DNA of 64,000 nt from Desarmillaria ectypa (Eukaryota > Basidiomycota > Agaricomycetes > Agaricales > Physalacriaceae). Of this stretch, positions 23,015-33,416 are shown piece by piece. The notes beneath the pieces are model-generated. The model did not search any database. It worked only from the letters and a program-made list of their open reading frames with translations, and had not been told where the DNA came from. Numbering within the stretch: position 1 is the stretch's first letter; every line of letters begins with the position of its first letter. The DNA lies in assembly GCA_030407005.1 (NCBI GenBank), contig JAUDYN010000002.1, forward strand, positions 2,480,001-2,544,000, given 5' to 3'. The position numbers were made by a program, and so were the translations under genes.

Positions 23015-24265
23015 ATGTCGAAACTCTCCTTCTCCCTTGCAAAGACGAAGAAGTCTGCAGAGCCTGCTCCCTCCCTCAAGCGACCCGCTGCTTTTGGTTC
23101 TCTCGACGATGATGAACCCGTCGATGCGGCACCGACATCGTCTGCAGACAAAAACACGACTGCAAATAAAAAACTAATGGTCCAGAATGTGCTCACATCT
23201 AAGACGATGAAGAAACGCATGGATGCAGAGAAAAAGGTTGACGCTTCGGTGTACGAGTATGATGAAGTTTGGGATAAAATACAGGAGGCGAAACAGAAGC
23301 AGAAAGAGGCCAAGGAATTAGATTCGGCTCAGAGAAAGGTGTGTCAAAGTTTTGTTGATTTCTCTCCTTTCCTTACTGACATTATATCCTCAGCCAAAAT
23401 ATATACACGGTCTCCTGCAATCTGCAGCCACGCGAAAACTCGATCATTTACGCGCTGAAGAGAAAATGATGCAGCACGAACGTGAAGCTGAAGGTGATGA
23501 GTTCAAGGACAAGGAGTCCTTCATCACCCAGGCGTACAAGGATCAGATGGCAGAAGTGCGCAGGGCAGAAGAGGAGGAGCAGCGACGTGAAGGTCGGTCA
23601 GTCCATCTCTGTACCGCTGACTTGGACTGAGTTGTCACCCTACAGAATTACAAAAGAAGCAAGGTGGTGCAACGACAGGCATGGCCCATTTCTACAGGAA
23701 ACTCCTTGAGGATTCGGAGCAGAACCATGAAGCTACCGTGGCGGCAACGCAAAAGCCTACCATTGGTCCACAAGGTCCCATGCCCAACTTGACCATCACC
23801 AAACCTCCCGACTTTACGCCGATGTCTGACTTGGAGCTAGCGCGGATCGCGCGACAACAAGGCAAAGAAGTCGAATTGAATGATGATAATCAGATCGTGG
23901 ACAAACGAGAACTGCTGGCAGCCGGACTAAATCTGTCTGGTACAAACACGAGGAAATTAGGTCGATCCGCTCTGGGCAAACCCAAAGATGCCCAAACGGA
24001 GGCCATTCAATCGCACCGTGCTGTTGGGACCGCGGCCAGTCGTAGAGAAATAAATGAACGAAGGGCGAGAGAAATCCAGACTCAAATGGAAGAAGAGAAG
24101 ACGCGTTTGGCCCTTGAGAAGCAGCGAGCAGAACAGGAGGCCCACGAGCGCATCATTACCCGGAGGAATAATGAATCGGACGTTCAGAGTGCGCGGGAAC
24201 GATATTTGGCCAGGAAACGGCAAAAACTGGAGCACTCTGCAAATATCGATGCCGAGCCCTCATAG
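23015..24265 (+). CDS. Nuclear speckle splicing regulator NSRP1-like (DUF2040)
   Basis: Putative nuclear splicing-associated coiled-coil protein of the NSRP1/CCDC55 family. ATG 23015 gives MSKLSFSLAKTKKSAEPAPS. The DUF2040 core includes VYEYDEVWDKIQEAKQKQKE, PKYIHGLLQSAATRKLDHL and EDEFKDKESFITQAYKDQM-like sequence, then MAHFYRKLLE. The C-terminal half is highly charged and helical (EINERRAREIQTQMEEEK; ERYLARKRQKLEH). Introns lie near 23338-23395 and 23593-23645; the exon between them is Lys/Glu-rich coiled coil. Length is about 380 aa. Stop at 24263-24265. The family call rests on the DUF2040 segment; the function in this organism is inferred. Confidence 0.85.
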
Positions 24266-24416
24266 ATTCTTCTTTTTGAGATAAGTTGTATTTCTAGTTT
24301 ACCTGTAATTATTGTCTTACTATGTATACTTATTAGTGCTATATTTGATGATGGTTTCAATACTGTCTACCGACGTGAACACGCCATTAGACCGAGATAA
24401 ACATAGTCTTGTCACA

Positions 24417-25603
24417 TCAGCAGTTTTGTAGTCGATGGTCTTCAATCAATGGTATCATCCTGTCAAAGGCCTTCAAGACCGCAAGAGCTGTTGGACGGTC
24501 ATCTGGATTTTCGTTCAGCATTGGCTTGATGATCTCAAGTAGTTCTGGGACGCAATATCCGCACATCTAGGGGTGCCAATTGAAGTAAACTTTCCGCGCT
24601 TAAGCCGCACAAGGATAACGTACTTTACATGCCCGGAGCATTAGCACCGCAAGGGCCCATACATCCACCTTGAATGGATCGTGGCATTCACCATTTTCGC
24701 ATTCCGGAGGAACTTCTGTAGCTCGGAAACCGACAATGGACGCACGCTGCCCTAGCTCTAACCGTCGGCTTAACTCGTAGTCGATGTATGCATAGTGGCC
24801 GTTGTAATCTGTGACCAGATTTCGTAGGGAGATGTCCAGGTGAGCGATTCGATGCATGTGCATAAAGACGGCATGCTGTCCGAGTGTAAAGAGTCATCAG
24901 CCTGAATTCGGAATAGCGAGCAGACCCACCTCGATGCATTGCCGTAGTGCTCCGAGAAAAAGTCCCAAGCAGCATGGCCCCCCATTTGCAATCAATTGCG
25001 AAGACCATTCTTCCATTACGATGAAGGCCAGCTCATCGTCAGGTACAACCACCAGATCGAGGACGGCTGCCGGTCGCATTAAGCGGAGGACGAGGACAAG
25101 ATTTATGAACGCACGAATGCAATGGTTCATCTTATGCTCTCGAATTGGGGGCGTCGAAAGAAACCGTATCACTTCTAGTTCACGGCTTCTGCAGTGAACG
25201 GCCTTGATAACAACTTTTACACCGTTTCGAATGCATGTTCCTCGAAACAGATTGTCGCGCTGTGAGTGTAATAAGGTCATCAAGGCTCGGTACACATGTT
25301 AGCGACAATACGTACCAGTCCGGCATCCGGACAGAGGGCATCGTCCCCACGTGATAAGCCCGCCCTTGTCGAGGACGGAAGGCAGTTGACTCCGTCCGCA
25401 AAGTGATCACGGTAGTACTGTTTTACGTCGCGCACGGTGTCCAGGCGAAATCCTTTGGATAGCAACAGATTACGATAGTCGGGCCAGTGCGGAGAAACGC
25501 GACAGTTCACATCTTCCTCGTCCATGGAGGAGGAGGAGGAGGCGGGGGATAGTGGCTCATGGTCGTCCTTACGCCACGAAGCAGACATGTCCTGTAGAAT
25601 CAT
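24417..25603 (-). CDS. Protein kinase-like domain protein, probable pseudokinase
   Basis: Single-domain protein-kinase-like protein of the small type that is common in Agaricomycetes. The start MILQDMSASWRKDDHEPLSP (ATG 25603) is preferred because a TATA-like ctatatag lies about 35-45 bp upstream; an in-frame ATG at 25654 is possible. Visible kinase parts: KVVIKAVH (subdomain II lysine), FIVMEEWS (hinge), AHLDISLRNLV (catalytic loop, HRD changed to HLD but D and N kept), YAYIDYELSRR (DFG replaced by DYE), RATEVPPE (APE region) and KVDVWALAVLML (subdomain IX). No glycine-rich loop is evident. Introns near 25265-25315, 25075-25125, 24880-24930 and 24570-24625. The C-terminus DRMIPLIEDHRLQNC ends at 24417. 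No known substrate. Confidence 0.78.
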
Positions 25604-26207
25604 TTGAGGGGTATACAAGGAAGCATGGAGAAATGCAGCCTCTATATAGGACAAATTTAAGCCACGGCAAGGTAATATACAATATCATCGAGAATGACGG
25701 GGGTAGGAAAGAAATTCCATTGAGAGTAAAAGATACAAGCCGTGCCCGGAAGATCGCATGTTTGCAATCAAGGAGCGACAGGGTTATAACCATATTCTGA
25801 AAGACGGTTGTTTGATGCCCATTTTTTCAGCAAAAGAGGCAAAACCTTCTCAGGAAGTAGCGCTAAACAGTGATCCACAGACTGGGATCGCTGGAGGCGA
25901 AATGGATACCCTGCAACTTCCCCCACGTCAGTCGGAATGTTATATTATACGTAACGCTGCTGAAATGACCCCTCTTTCAAGGCAGCCGTGTCAACACATG
26001 AATGGTACTTGGGTGCATGTATTGGCTGAACGAAAGAATCGAGATTGGACCGGGGTACTGGGCAAGGCCGCTTTAGGTAATCTATCTGCCACGTGCCAAA
26101 CCAAAGCTGAGCGGTCCCGTTTGTCGCGTGAAGCCTTCTTCCATTTGCGTCCTCCATCGCCACCACGCACTTCATTTATCCTTGGCTCCCTTGATCCAGC
26201 CTTTGCC
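25604..26207. promoter_or_regulatory. Divergent intergenic region, kinase-like gene / RRM gene
   Basis: About 600 bp between divergent start codons. A frame running into the RRM gene is open from about 25758, but its upstream translation shows no domain, so I treat it as untranslated. A TATA-like stretch lies at about 25640-25650 on the kinase side. Confidence 0.4.
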
Positions 26208-26868
26208 ATGGAGGAGGGGACTAAATCAAAGAAGACCGTTTTTGTGGGGGGAATCGCCGAAGATGTCGATGAAACCATGATATACGAACACTTTTCCACC
26301 TTTGGTATGTCCGTCCATGTTGCAGTCCTTCGACTGTATTCATGACAGTCCCACAGGTGACATTATCGAAGTCCAGTTACCTTCGGCTGTAACAAACCTC
26401 AACCAACAGTCTGGTCGGTGCTAGGAACACTCCTACAGGTGCCTCGGCTAACTTTATTGCAGAAGCAAAACATCGAGGCTTCGCTTTTGTCACATACGGT
26501 TCGTCCGCTGATGCTCAGGATGCCATTGACAATATGGACATGAACGAAATGTGCGGTAAAGTCATCAAAGTCAATTTGGCTCGGCCCATGAAGACACCCA
26601 TGCAACTGGGAGGAAACAGGGCGGGTGAGCTGCTGCATATACATATCCTTCATTTCTCTCTTCGTGACCTCATCTATCTAGTTTGGGAATCAGAAGAATG
26701 GCTCAAGGAACACGTAAAGCCTCTCGCGGAAAGTGGAGGTATGTCCTCCGCAGATCTACCTCAGATGTTCCGGACTTAATTTTATTTTTTTAAGGCGTAC
26801 AAGGCCGTACCGCCCATCGTGACAGGGAGGAATCCGAAGACGCTAATGAAGATGCTATGCAAGAGTGA
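26208..26868 (+). CDS. RRM protein of the cyclophilin-E (PPIE/Cyp33) type, lacking the cyclophilin domain
   Basis: Single RNA-recognition-motif protein. ATG 26208 gives MEEGTKSKKTVFVGGIAEDV; the RNP2-like stretch is VFVGGI and the RNP1 is HRGFAFVTY. Next come AQDAIDNMDMNEMCGKVIKV and NLARPM, as in PPIE, then VWESEEWLKEHVKPL, which matches the short segment after the RRM in PPIE (VW..DDWL). The frame then ends (EDAMQE, stop 26866-26868) with no cyclophilin fold. Introns of about 50 nt after FSTFG, after LNQQS (donor GTCGGT, acceptor TTGCAG), after GGNRA and after AESGG. Likely a spliceosome-linked RNA-binding protein, by analogy. About 140 aa. Confidence 0.85.
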
Positions 26869-27161
26869 CGTCTATACACTACTATTATGGCACCGGAAGG
26901 GTATGTGAATTCGCACCATGCCGTTCAAGCCATTGTCAACAGAACGATAAGCTCCCGTGTGCAACGTACTTCCGACTCAAAAATATCACTGAACGCATTC
27001 CTGTATATGTACACGGTAAAGGACGGAAGCCTCGGCTGAGAATCACCGTCAATTGGTGTGGGTCTACGTGGAAAAGCAGCTTTAGTAGGGGCCAAGATTG
27101 TTTATTGGGGACAAGGTCAACCATGTCTAAAAGTTACTACGCACCGGTACTTATTCATCTA

Positions 27162-27878
27162 TTATAAGCCTCTCGGATTGTCTGCATCATCGAATTGCGC
27201 CCGAGCACGTTTGATATCTTCCTGCATGAACAACAGCTCCTCCATTCGAGCCAGCTTCTTGGAGTCGGCTGGCCGCGAAAGAACACGACGTAAGTCATCA
27301 ACAGATAAACGGCCTTTCTTTGACGAGCCACCAGCCGCTAGACACTGTGTGAAACGTCGGCGTTTAATCAACAAAAAAAGACGAATGAGACACGCACGAC
27401 ATCAGTAATGTATTCGATTAGAATCTCCTCCATTACATTCACAGTATCGTTTGCCGGATTTCTGTCGTCTCCAAAGCCGTACATAAGATTCTTCACTACA
27501 ACACATTGAGACAAATAGAAAGAGCAGGAGAGCATTGCGCTTACACTCTTTGGTAAACAAGCCTTTCATATTTGACTGCTTTCTCGACCCCCGTCCTGCA
27601 CCTGTGCTCGTTGAAGCGGTATTGTCTCGTACATATGACGGTGTATAAGGTTGGAATGTCGTAGATCTAGGTACCGTCGGCGTCGGCGTTGGTGCTGGTC
27701 GTTGTGGTTGTGGTTGCACTTGTGTTGCAGGCCTGACCACTTGCGCACCTGGATGGACGTAGGGATACTGATGATACGACCATGGCTGGTAGCCGGCTGG
27801 AGACTGGTATGCGTAAGGTGTTTGGGCGTAGGCGCCGTATGGATACGTCGCGGAGGTTGGCTGAGTATAGTATGACAT
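27162..27878 (-). CDS. TAF13: TFIID subunit TAF13 (histone-fold) with a Tyr/Pro/Gln-rich N-terminal extension
   Basis: TFIID subunit that pairs with TAF11 through a histone fold. The core, spread over exons near 27570-27400 and 27345-27162, reads LKNLMYGFGDDRNPANDTVN, VMEEILIEYITDV, then GRLSVDDLRRVLSRPADSKK and MEELLFMQEDIKRARAQF, which is the TAF13 layout. The N-terminal 115 or so residues are low complexity (MSYYTQPTSATYPYGAYAQT; PQPQRPAPTPTPTVPRS), absent from the short animal proteins and resembling an activation or interaction region. ATG 27878; stop at 27162-27164. Two introns. Convergent with the RRM gene (293 bp). Confidence 0.9.
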
Positions 27879-28018
27879 GGAGGTTAACGTTGAAGAGGTG
27901 TCGTGGGAAATTTGACCCAAAGTCACGCATATTAAATTCAGAGTAGGAATAGGTATCCAGCCTATTCAGCACGAAAGTACAAATACAATACAGTAGTAAA
28001 CCGCTTATCATACATTCA

Positions 28019-29808
28019 TTAGTCACTGTCGTTTCCATTCACACCCGATTCCAACTGTCTCGCTCGTTCCATTAGTTCCTTTATGTTCAGCCATTCAACG
28101 TCAATGATCTTTCGCTCGTCCAGCCATTCACAAATTCCGTCAGCGTCATCAAGGTCTTCAGGAGGCTTCTTTCCACCTGCATACGCTACGCGAACAAATC
28201 CGTCCGACTGCTTGTGAGCGTGGAGCTCGTCAACCTCGTTCTCTACAGACTTGAATAGTTTATACTAGGAGAAATGGCCGTCATTGACTCCGGTGCAGGT
28301 GATACCAGAAGGAAACTTACCTCCCAATGACATATTTCGTGATATACTCGCGTACGTTTGGCGCAAAAACGTCCAAAGTAAAATTCGTGTGTCTGCTCCT
28401 CATTATCTTCGTCATCGCTGTCTTTCGGCTCATAAGGTAGGTCCTGTAAAACAATTTACAAAAAGCTGTCAGTAGAGAAACATGGACTTACTTGGAAACC
28501 CAACGGATCATATGGTGAACCGCGGAGCTGCCCCCTCAAAGTTGATAGCCTACCCCCCAAATGGCATGCGTCGCACTGAGGAAGAGCAAAATCCAGCTTG
28601 AACAAGTTGAAATCCGGAAACGTTTCCAACAATTTCTTGAATTCAGGTCGCCATACAGACGATGCAACGAGAGAATCTCTCAGGCCGATGAGTTTTCTCC
28701 GAGCAGATATCAGCGCCACAGAAAAGTAATCATCTTCAAAGGGCAATTGAGGCGTGATAAATAGAAATGAGGAACATTTGCTTGCCTTTCATTGCACGTT
28801 TCATGAAATCGTGCCTCTCAACGGCAGGATGAACAGCTATATGGACGTAGAACTGGAAAACAATCTTGAATTGGTGCGCAAGATCTTGTTGGGGCCTGAA
28901 TTCGGCGGGCAGCAGAGCGGCGCCATCCCCGTCATCTTCGACGATGAAATCAGCCGACTTGTCTGAGTCTTCGGAATCGTCGAAAAGGCTATCACGCTCG
29001 CTTTCTGGTTGGGCGCCTTTGAAAGGTCTGTCACTGTCGTTCTCGGACTCATCCTCCTGCTCCTCTGAATCTGTTAATTCCATTGGTTTTCCCTGCTTCC
29101 TTCCTACACAACTATTTAGAAGATATGGAATCAGAGCACGGTCGATGCGTACGTTTCAGCTTCTCGAGGCTGCGCTGAAAAGCCGTTTTCCTATGGCGTG
29201 AACGTAAACGCGACTCTAGAATATCTGCGTACCCATGATCAGACAATATCCGCCAGTTAGTAGCGAAATAACGTACGTTCTTCCTCTATCTCATCATCCT
29301 CTTCTGTTTGTTCAGGTGGGGATGGAGTGCGAGGGCCCCTGCGCAATCTACTACGCCTAACAACTGGAACGTCAGATTCAGAGTCTGAAACTTGCTGGAC
29401 CGGTTGTGATCTGCTTGCGCCTTTTATTTTGCTGGGTTTCAGGGATGCAGACTTGACATTCAACTTTTCTGTTACAAGAGCAGGGGATGCAGAAGAATCT
29501 TCATCGTCGCTTTCCACTACGACTCGCCTTCGTTTCGCTGGAGATGACTCGATTTCATCGGCCAGCAGCTTGGGTTCAAATTTTATGCCACCAACGTCCG
29601 AGTCCGACCCGCCTCCATCTGACGCGTGCATCTCTGCAACGCGTCCTCGTTTTCGTTTCGTGGGTGGGGCTGACGGTTCGAATTCCTGGTCTTTGACACA
29701 CTTCGATTTGGATTTCTGAAGAGGAGAGCGCGTTGGTGAAGATAAGAGTCCAAACAGAGTGGCTTGCTTGAGCTTGAGCTGGCCTTTCTTTGGTTTCTTT
29801 GGCGGCAT
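28019..29808 (-). CDS. DUF4211-domain nuclear protein
   Basis: Basic/acidic low-complexity N-terminus followed by a DUF4211 domain. ATG 29808 opens MPPKKPKKGQLKLKQATLFG. There are many Ser/Asp/Glu patches and basic KRKRGR and AKRRR clusters (nuclear signals). The C-terminal half holds SADFIVEDDGDGAALLPAEF, DLAHQFKIVFQFYVHIAVHP, VWRPEFKKLLETFPDF, LPQCDACHLGGR with a CxxC pair, then HEFYFGRFCAKRTRVYHEIC, and ends GICEWLDERKIIDVEWLNIK and VNGNDSD. The LPAEF/QDL block and the FG..C..R..VYHE.CHWE block are the DUF4211 hallmarks. Introns near 29235-29277, 29105-29155, 28745-28790, 28450-28495 and 28265-28320. The biochemical role is unknown; chromatin or DNA-repair roles are guesses from composition. 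The KKGQLKLKQATLFG stretch resembles a PCNA-box-like peptide, but I would not press that. Confidence 0.82.
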
Positions 29809-30515
29809 GGTGGAGGTGGAGTAAGTATTCGTGTTGACCAGAAAAGGGAATACTTCTGCACGTGACCACCGTGCAATCATTTTTTGACCTTGACTCTCGA
29901 CTTCCTCTGTCGTCTACCTAGGCCTTCTAGATTCCCAACGAAATACGTTACCAGGATTCTTTACAATGGCCCTAGATCTTCTTCTTATCCTCATCAGAAG
30001 CATTCAGTCCCCGAAAGAGAGTTCCTTCGGTGGACCTGATTAGGCTGCTCAGAGCTTGCTGAGACCTTAATCCACCGTCTCAGACCAGTTCTAGATCAGC
30101 TTCTGGTAATGACCAACAAAAATACCATGTAGTCATCGATTATCTTGCTGAAAATCTGCCCATGAAATAATGAATGTGAGTTTTTTCCCTTGTACTTGCA
30201 AGAAATATTCAAACTTTGGTCGATCGTTGGCTGGCCACTTGCAAAGTCCTTGCCATACAAGGACACATAAATGCACAGCATTCAAGATTATTCACATGAA
30301 AAGTATTGATCTGGCTCCGCCAGTCCCTGAAACATCATATTCCTTATCCTGTTGGGCCGGTTTCAGCAGATACGGCATTTCAACCCCACCCATGGTGCCG
30401 TCTCTGAGCACTGTTATTTCGCACGGAGATAGAGATAGCCACGCATTTTACCGGTGGGCATTATAACGAACGCTGTTAACATCGAGCTCCCTCTAACTCC
30501 GACCCAGAAGATAGC
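29809..30515. promoter_or_regulatory. Divergent intergenic region, DUF4211 gene / F-box-like gene
   Basis: About 700 bp without a supportable gene. Short frames only; the composition is like that of the rest of the gene-rich part. Confidence 0.4.
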
Positions 30516-31840
30516 ATGATGTCCAGCGTTGGCATCATCCCGCAGGAATTGGTCGATTCCATCATCGACGAAATCCCAGTCGAGGATTCTGACACTCTTC
30601 GCACCTGCACACTAGTCAACCTCTCTTTCTTTCCCCGTTCCCACAAGCGGTTGTTCTCGGCCATCGTCTTGCGCAGCTGCTCATACAAGCATGTCAATGC
30701 CAGTATGGATCCTTATCGACGTTTTATGCGCTTTGTGTCTCGCTATGCACATCATGCTTCATTGGTCAAGGACATACATCTTCACGATGTCTATCTACCT
30801 GTTTCAGGCTCTTGGTTCACCCAAGATGATACTGTAATACCGCAAATTCTGTCGCACCTGCCGCACCTGGAGTCCATATCTATCTCATCATTTGACTGCT
30901 GTCTTTCTTTCCCTATTATGTCCGCTCTCCGCAATCTATTTGCCTCTCCGAAACTCCGGAGCATTTCCTTTTCAAAGGTTGTGTTCTACAGCCCATCATA
31001 TCCACTTTTATCTTTATTCTCGGGTGCCTCGGGTTCCAAAGCCATTCATATTCATGGTGGCGCCTCTTATGGTACACATGAGAGTCTGCCGCTGCCTTCA
31101 ACGAATCATATCTCCTGCCAGGTGGATTCATTGTCTATCAAGATGTATCCGGCTGCAGCGGCCGACTTTATCGACTGTCTCCTAAGCCGCCGCTCAACCG
31201 TCGACATCAGCTCCCTTAGGAAACTACATATATGGACAACATGGATGAAACACGCAGCTATTTTCAACCAACTTTTGGCTGCTACAAGGAGCACTTTGGA
31301 AGAACTCGTGATTCATACTTCTAATTCTTGTGAGTGTGTCCTTCAGCCCCATCATGCTATTTCTCATTCGCAAATGTCGTCAGCATCGCGCCAACTGGAC
31401 ATCAGCCATGTGCCGCGCATTCAGTGCTTTATCATGTGCTTGATGTCGAACATCCCCCCTCCTTTGACCGCACTGGCGAGCCTCTTTGGTGGTCGGCCTA
31501 GCGAGCCGCGCCTCATGGAAGAGGTAGACTTGCACTTGCTAGTCAAACCTGACATGCTGCTTCCGTTTCCATCTTCTGATGGAGCGGCACTAGACGATAT
31601 TCTTGTCAGTGTTCGACGTCGTGTTAATATCTACCTTATGATCGAGTCTTCCAATGTAAACGAGAAAACGGAGTATGAGCAGGCGAGTGTGAAGAAGGTC
31701 ATTGAAAGTCTTCCTGGGTTGCATGCCAAGGGTATCCTCACAGTCAAAGCCTCTAGTACTATAGTGCGTTCCCATCACTGCATCTGAATCTCCTAATCCT
31801 AACACCTTTCTTGTAGATGCAGGATAATGCCTTTAGATAA
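30516..31840 (+). CDS. F-box-like / leucine-rich hypothetical protein
   Basis: Hypothetical protein of the large basidiomycete F-box-like expansion. It begins MMSSVGIIPQELVDSIIDEI (ATG 30516 or 30519), an F-box-like helix (IPxELxDxIIDEI), then TLRTCTLVNLSFFPRSHKRL, the usual second half of such motifs. The rest has irregular leucine-rich segments (ILSHLPHLESISISSF; LRNLFASPKLRSISF) and no catalytic motif. The first exon is long and open to a stop at 31787. A likely final intron starts at the GTGCGT after ACTATA and ends at TTGTAG before ATGCAGGATAATGCC, with a good CTAAC branch point; it would replace the last seven codons and move the stop to 31838-31840. Presumed substrate adaptor of an SCF ubiquitin ligase; unproven. 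Confidence 0.72.
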
Positions 31841-32006
31841 TAATTATAATTATGTTCCTAACATGTAGTTTTTATGTTTCTATCGCGCAGTTTCTCTCGC
31901 CTACTTACAGAATGTATAACAGCCATGTTTTGACTTAACTACCCAGAATGTATCATGAAAATTATATGTTGTCTCGTTGCAGGGAATCGTGCTGGATCAT
32001 CAATAC

Positions 32007-32479
32007 TCAAAGCTTACAGGTAAGCTTATCATCTCCGTACTTCTCTACCCAACCTTTGATTCCCCCTTCGAGAACGACTGCCCGGCTCTCCGTCACTCCT
32101 TGTTTGTCGAGTTCATCCTGGTACCAACCCGCTGTACGTGGCCCGCGACCACCGGGCTTGCAGCTGTTGCAATGGAAGACAGCGAGCTGGTATTGCGCGA
32201 GAATGGGTGTCAGAGCCGGCAGTGTCGGATAGAAAGAATGTGCTGGGAGATTGATAGCGCCTTTGATAAAGAATCCCTGTGAAGCGCTATCAGAGGAGGA
32301 CTAAAGGAGCAAGATGACCTAGTTACTTCAAAATCGGTGCGGCGGGTGTCTACAACCAAAACACTGTTGGATCCGAGCAGCAGAGTATGTAACTTTTCGG
32401 CTGATAGGCCATCGGGGATGGATTTGGGCTCCGGGAAGGCATTGTACCAAGGGATCTCAGCTAGTTTCGACTCTGCCAT
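32007..32479 (-). CDS. Rhodanese-like domain protein (Ych1/Cdc25-like phosphatase fold)
   Basis: Small single-domain rhodanese. ATG 32479 gives MAESKLAEIPWYNAFPEPKS. Next are LLLGSNSVLVVDTRRTDFE, one intron of about 59 nt (donor GTAACT), then GFFIKGAINLPAHSFYPTL and the active loop AVFHCNSCKPGGRGPRTAGW. The protein is about 137 aa and ends GDDKLTCKL at 32007. The loop has two cysteines before the arginine: C4 of HCNSCKPGGR lies four residues from GR, the classical rhodanese spacing, whereas the HC cysteine is further away. Family members include the yeast Ych1 sulfurtransferase and arsenate-reductase-like enzymes; which activity applies cannot be told. Confidence 0.85.
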
Positions 32480-32734
32480 CGATGATTGTTATTGATATTG
32501 ATTATATCGTATGTATGCAGCATGCTACATATCAGGAATAGTAAAAACATTCCTGCCGAACTACTCGGCACTACGGTATACATTACATTTCCTTCATTTA
32601 GACGTTAAAACATTAATGGATGCGAAGAATGTAGGAAAAAGTGTCATTATTATTGCCGTTTCTATGAATGTCTAGCAAGGAGCATGTTAGGCAGAGTTGT
32701 CTTCTGTAAGGATAAGAGGAACCCACCCAATGCA
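32480..32734. other. Spacer between rhodanese start and DUF202 stop
   Basis: 255 bp between two minus-strand genes, holding the rhodanese promoter and the DUF202 gene 3' UTR. AT-rich around 32570-32660. No further feature. Confidence 0.35.
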
Positions 32735-33127
32735 TCATTTCTTTGCAGCCAGGACAAACGCAAAGATCACTGCTATGAGCGCAACCATGCAGGTCGTGAT
32801 TGCGGCGATGAACATCCGCGCGACTGGGTATTTGCCCTTGGTGAGAGCGTTTTGTATTGAAAAGAACCTCGTCGCGCCAATAAGGAGCAACAACAGCGAT
32901 AGAGAGATAGCAGTTGCCCCCAAAGGACGAGCATATCTCTGCATCGCAGTGGAGGATAGAGGGGAATCTGAGGATTTACTGGAAGAGACAGCGAAGAGCT
33001 GGACGATGGCGACTCCCACGGAAGTGACGACGAGAGAGGTCCGTACGTAGGCAAGGAAGGTGCGCTCAGATGCGAGGTGATCTCTTGCGACGGAGCCATT
33101 ATTGGCGAGAAAGAGCCTGAAGTGCAT
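32735..33127 (-). CDS. DUF202 small membrane protein
   Basis: About 130-aa membrane protein. The frame MHFRLFLANNGSVARDHLAS runs into ERTFLAYVRTSLVVTSVGVA, the hallmark of DUF202 (YidH-like), which is also the fold of the VTC1 membrane part. Three hydrophobic segments: SLVVTSVGVAIVQLFAV, GATAISLSLLLLLIGATRFF and MFIAAITTCMVALIAVIF. A possible non-coding first exon ends near 33207 (CAG before gtatgtc) with an acceptor CTCACAG near 33136, just before the ATG, so the start codon is well placed. Function unknown; it lacks an SPX or catalytic domain. Divergent from the giant gene (289 bp). Confidence 0.85.
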   Translation of the reverse strand: MHFRLFLANNGSVARDHLASERTFLAYVRTSLVVTSVGVAIVQLFAVSSSKSSDSPLSSTAMQRYARPLGATAISLSLLLLLIGATRFFSIQNALTKGKYPVARMFIAAITTCMVALIAVIFAFVLAAKK

Positions 33128-33416
33128 TGGGGTACTGTGAGGTCACTGGCGAAAAGAGAAATTCCGAATGTTTCGAGTACTGGATGAGGACAGGCTACGA
33201 CATACCTGTACGTACACTGGTTTCTGCGCACTATGTTCCTTTATACCATATTCTTTGAGAATGTATTGAGGAATGGATTAAGGTGCCCTTCATTGACGTT
33301 GGCAAGGTAGGTGATGGTCAAATTCCAAGAGTGATCCAGGAAAGCCGCAGTCCTGCTTCTTCCCTGCATCCGTCATGCACTCATCAGCCTTCTTCGACAT
33401 ACTCCAGTGATTTACC

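Noticed and set aside
25758..26207. Long upstream extension of the RRM gene frame (about 150 codons)
   Set aside because: The translation shows no family similarity, and the RRM protein has a well-placed ATG at 26208 directly before the conserved core.
29327..29719. Plus-strand frame of 130 codons opposite the DUF4211 gene
   Set aside because: It is a mirror of the Ser/Asp-rich codons on the minus strand, which carries the recognisable protein; no independent evidence.
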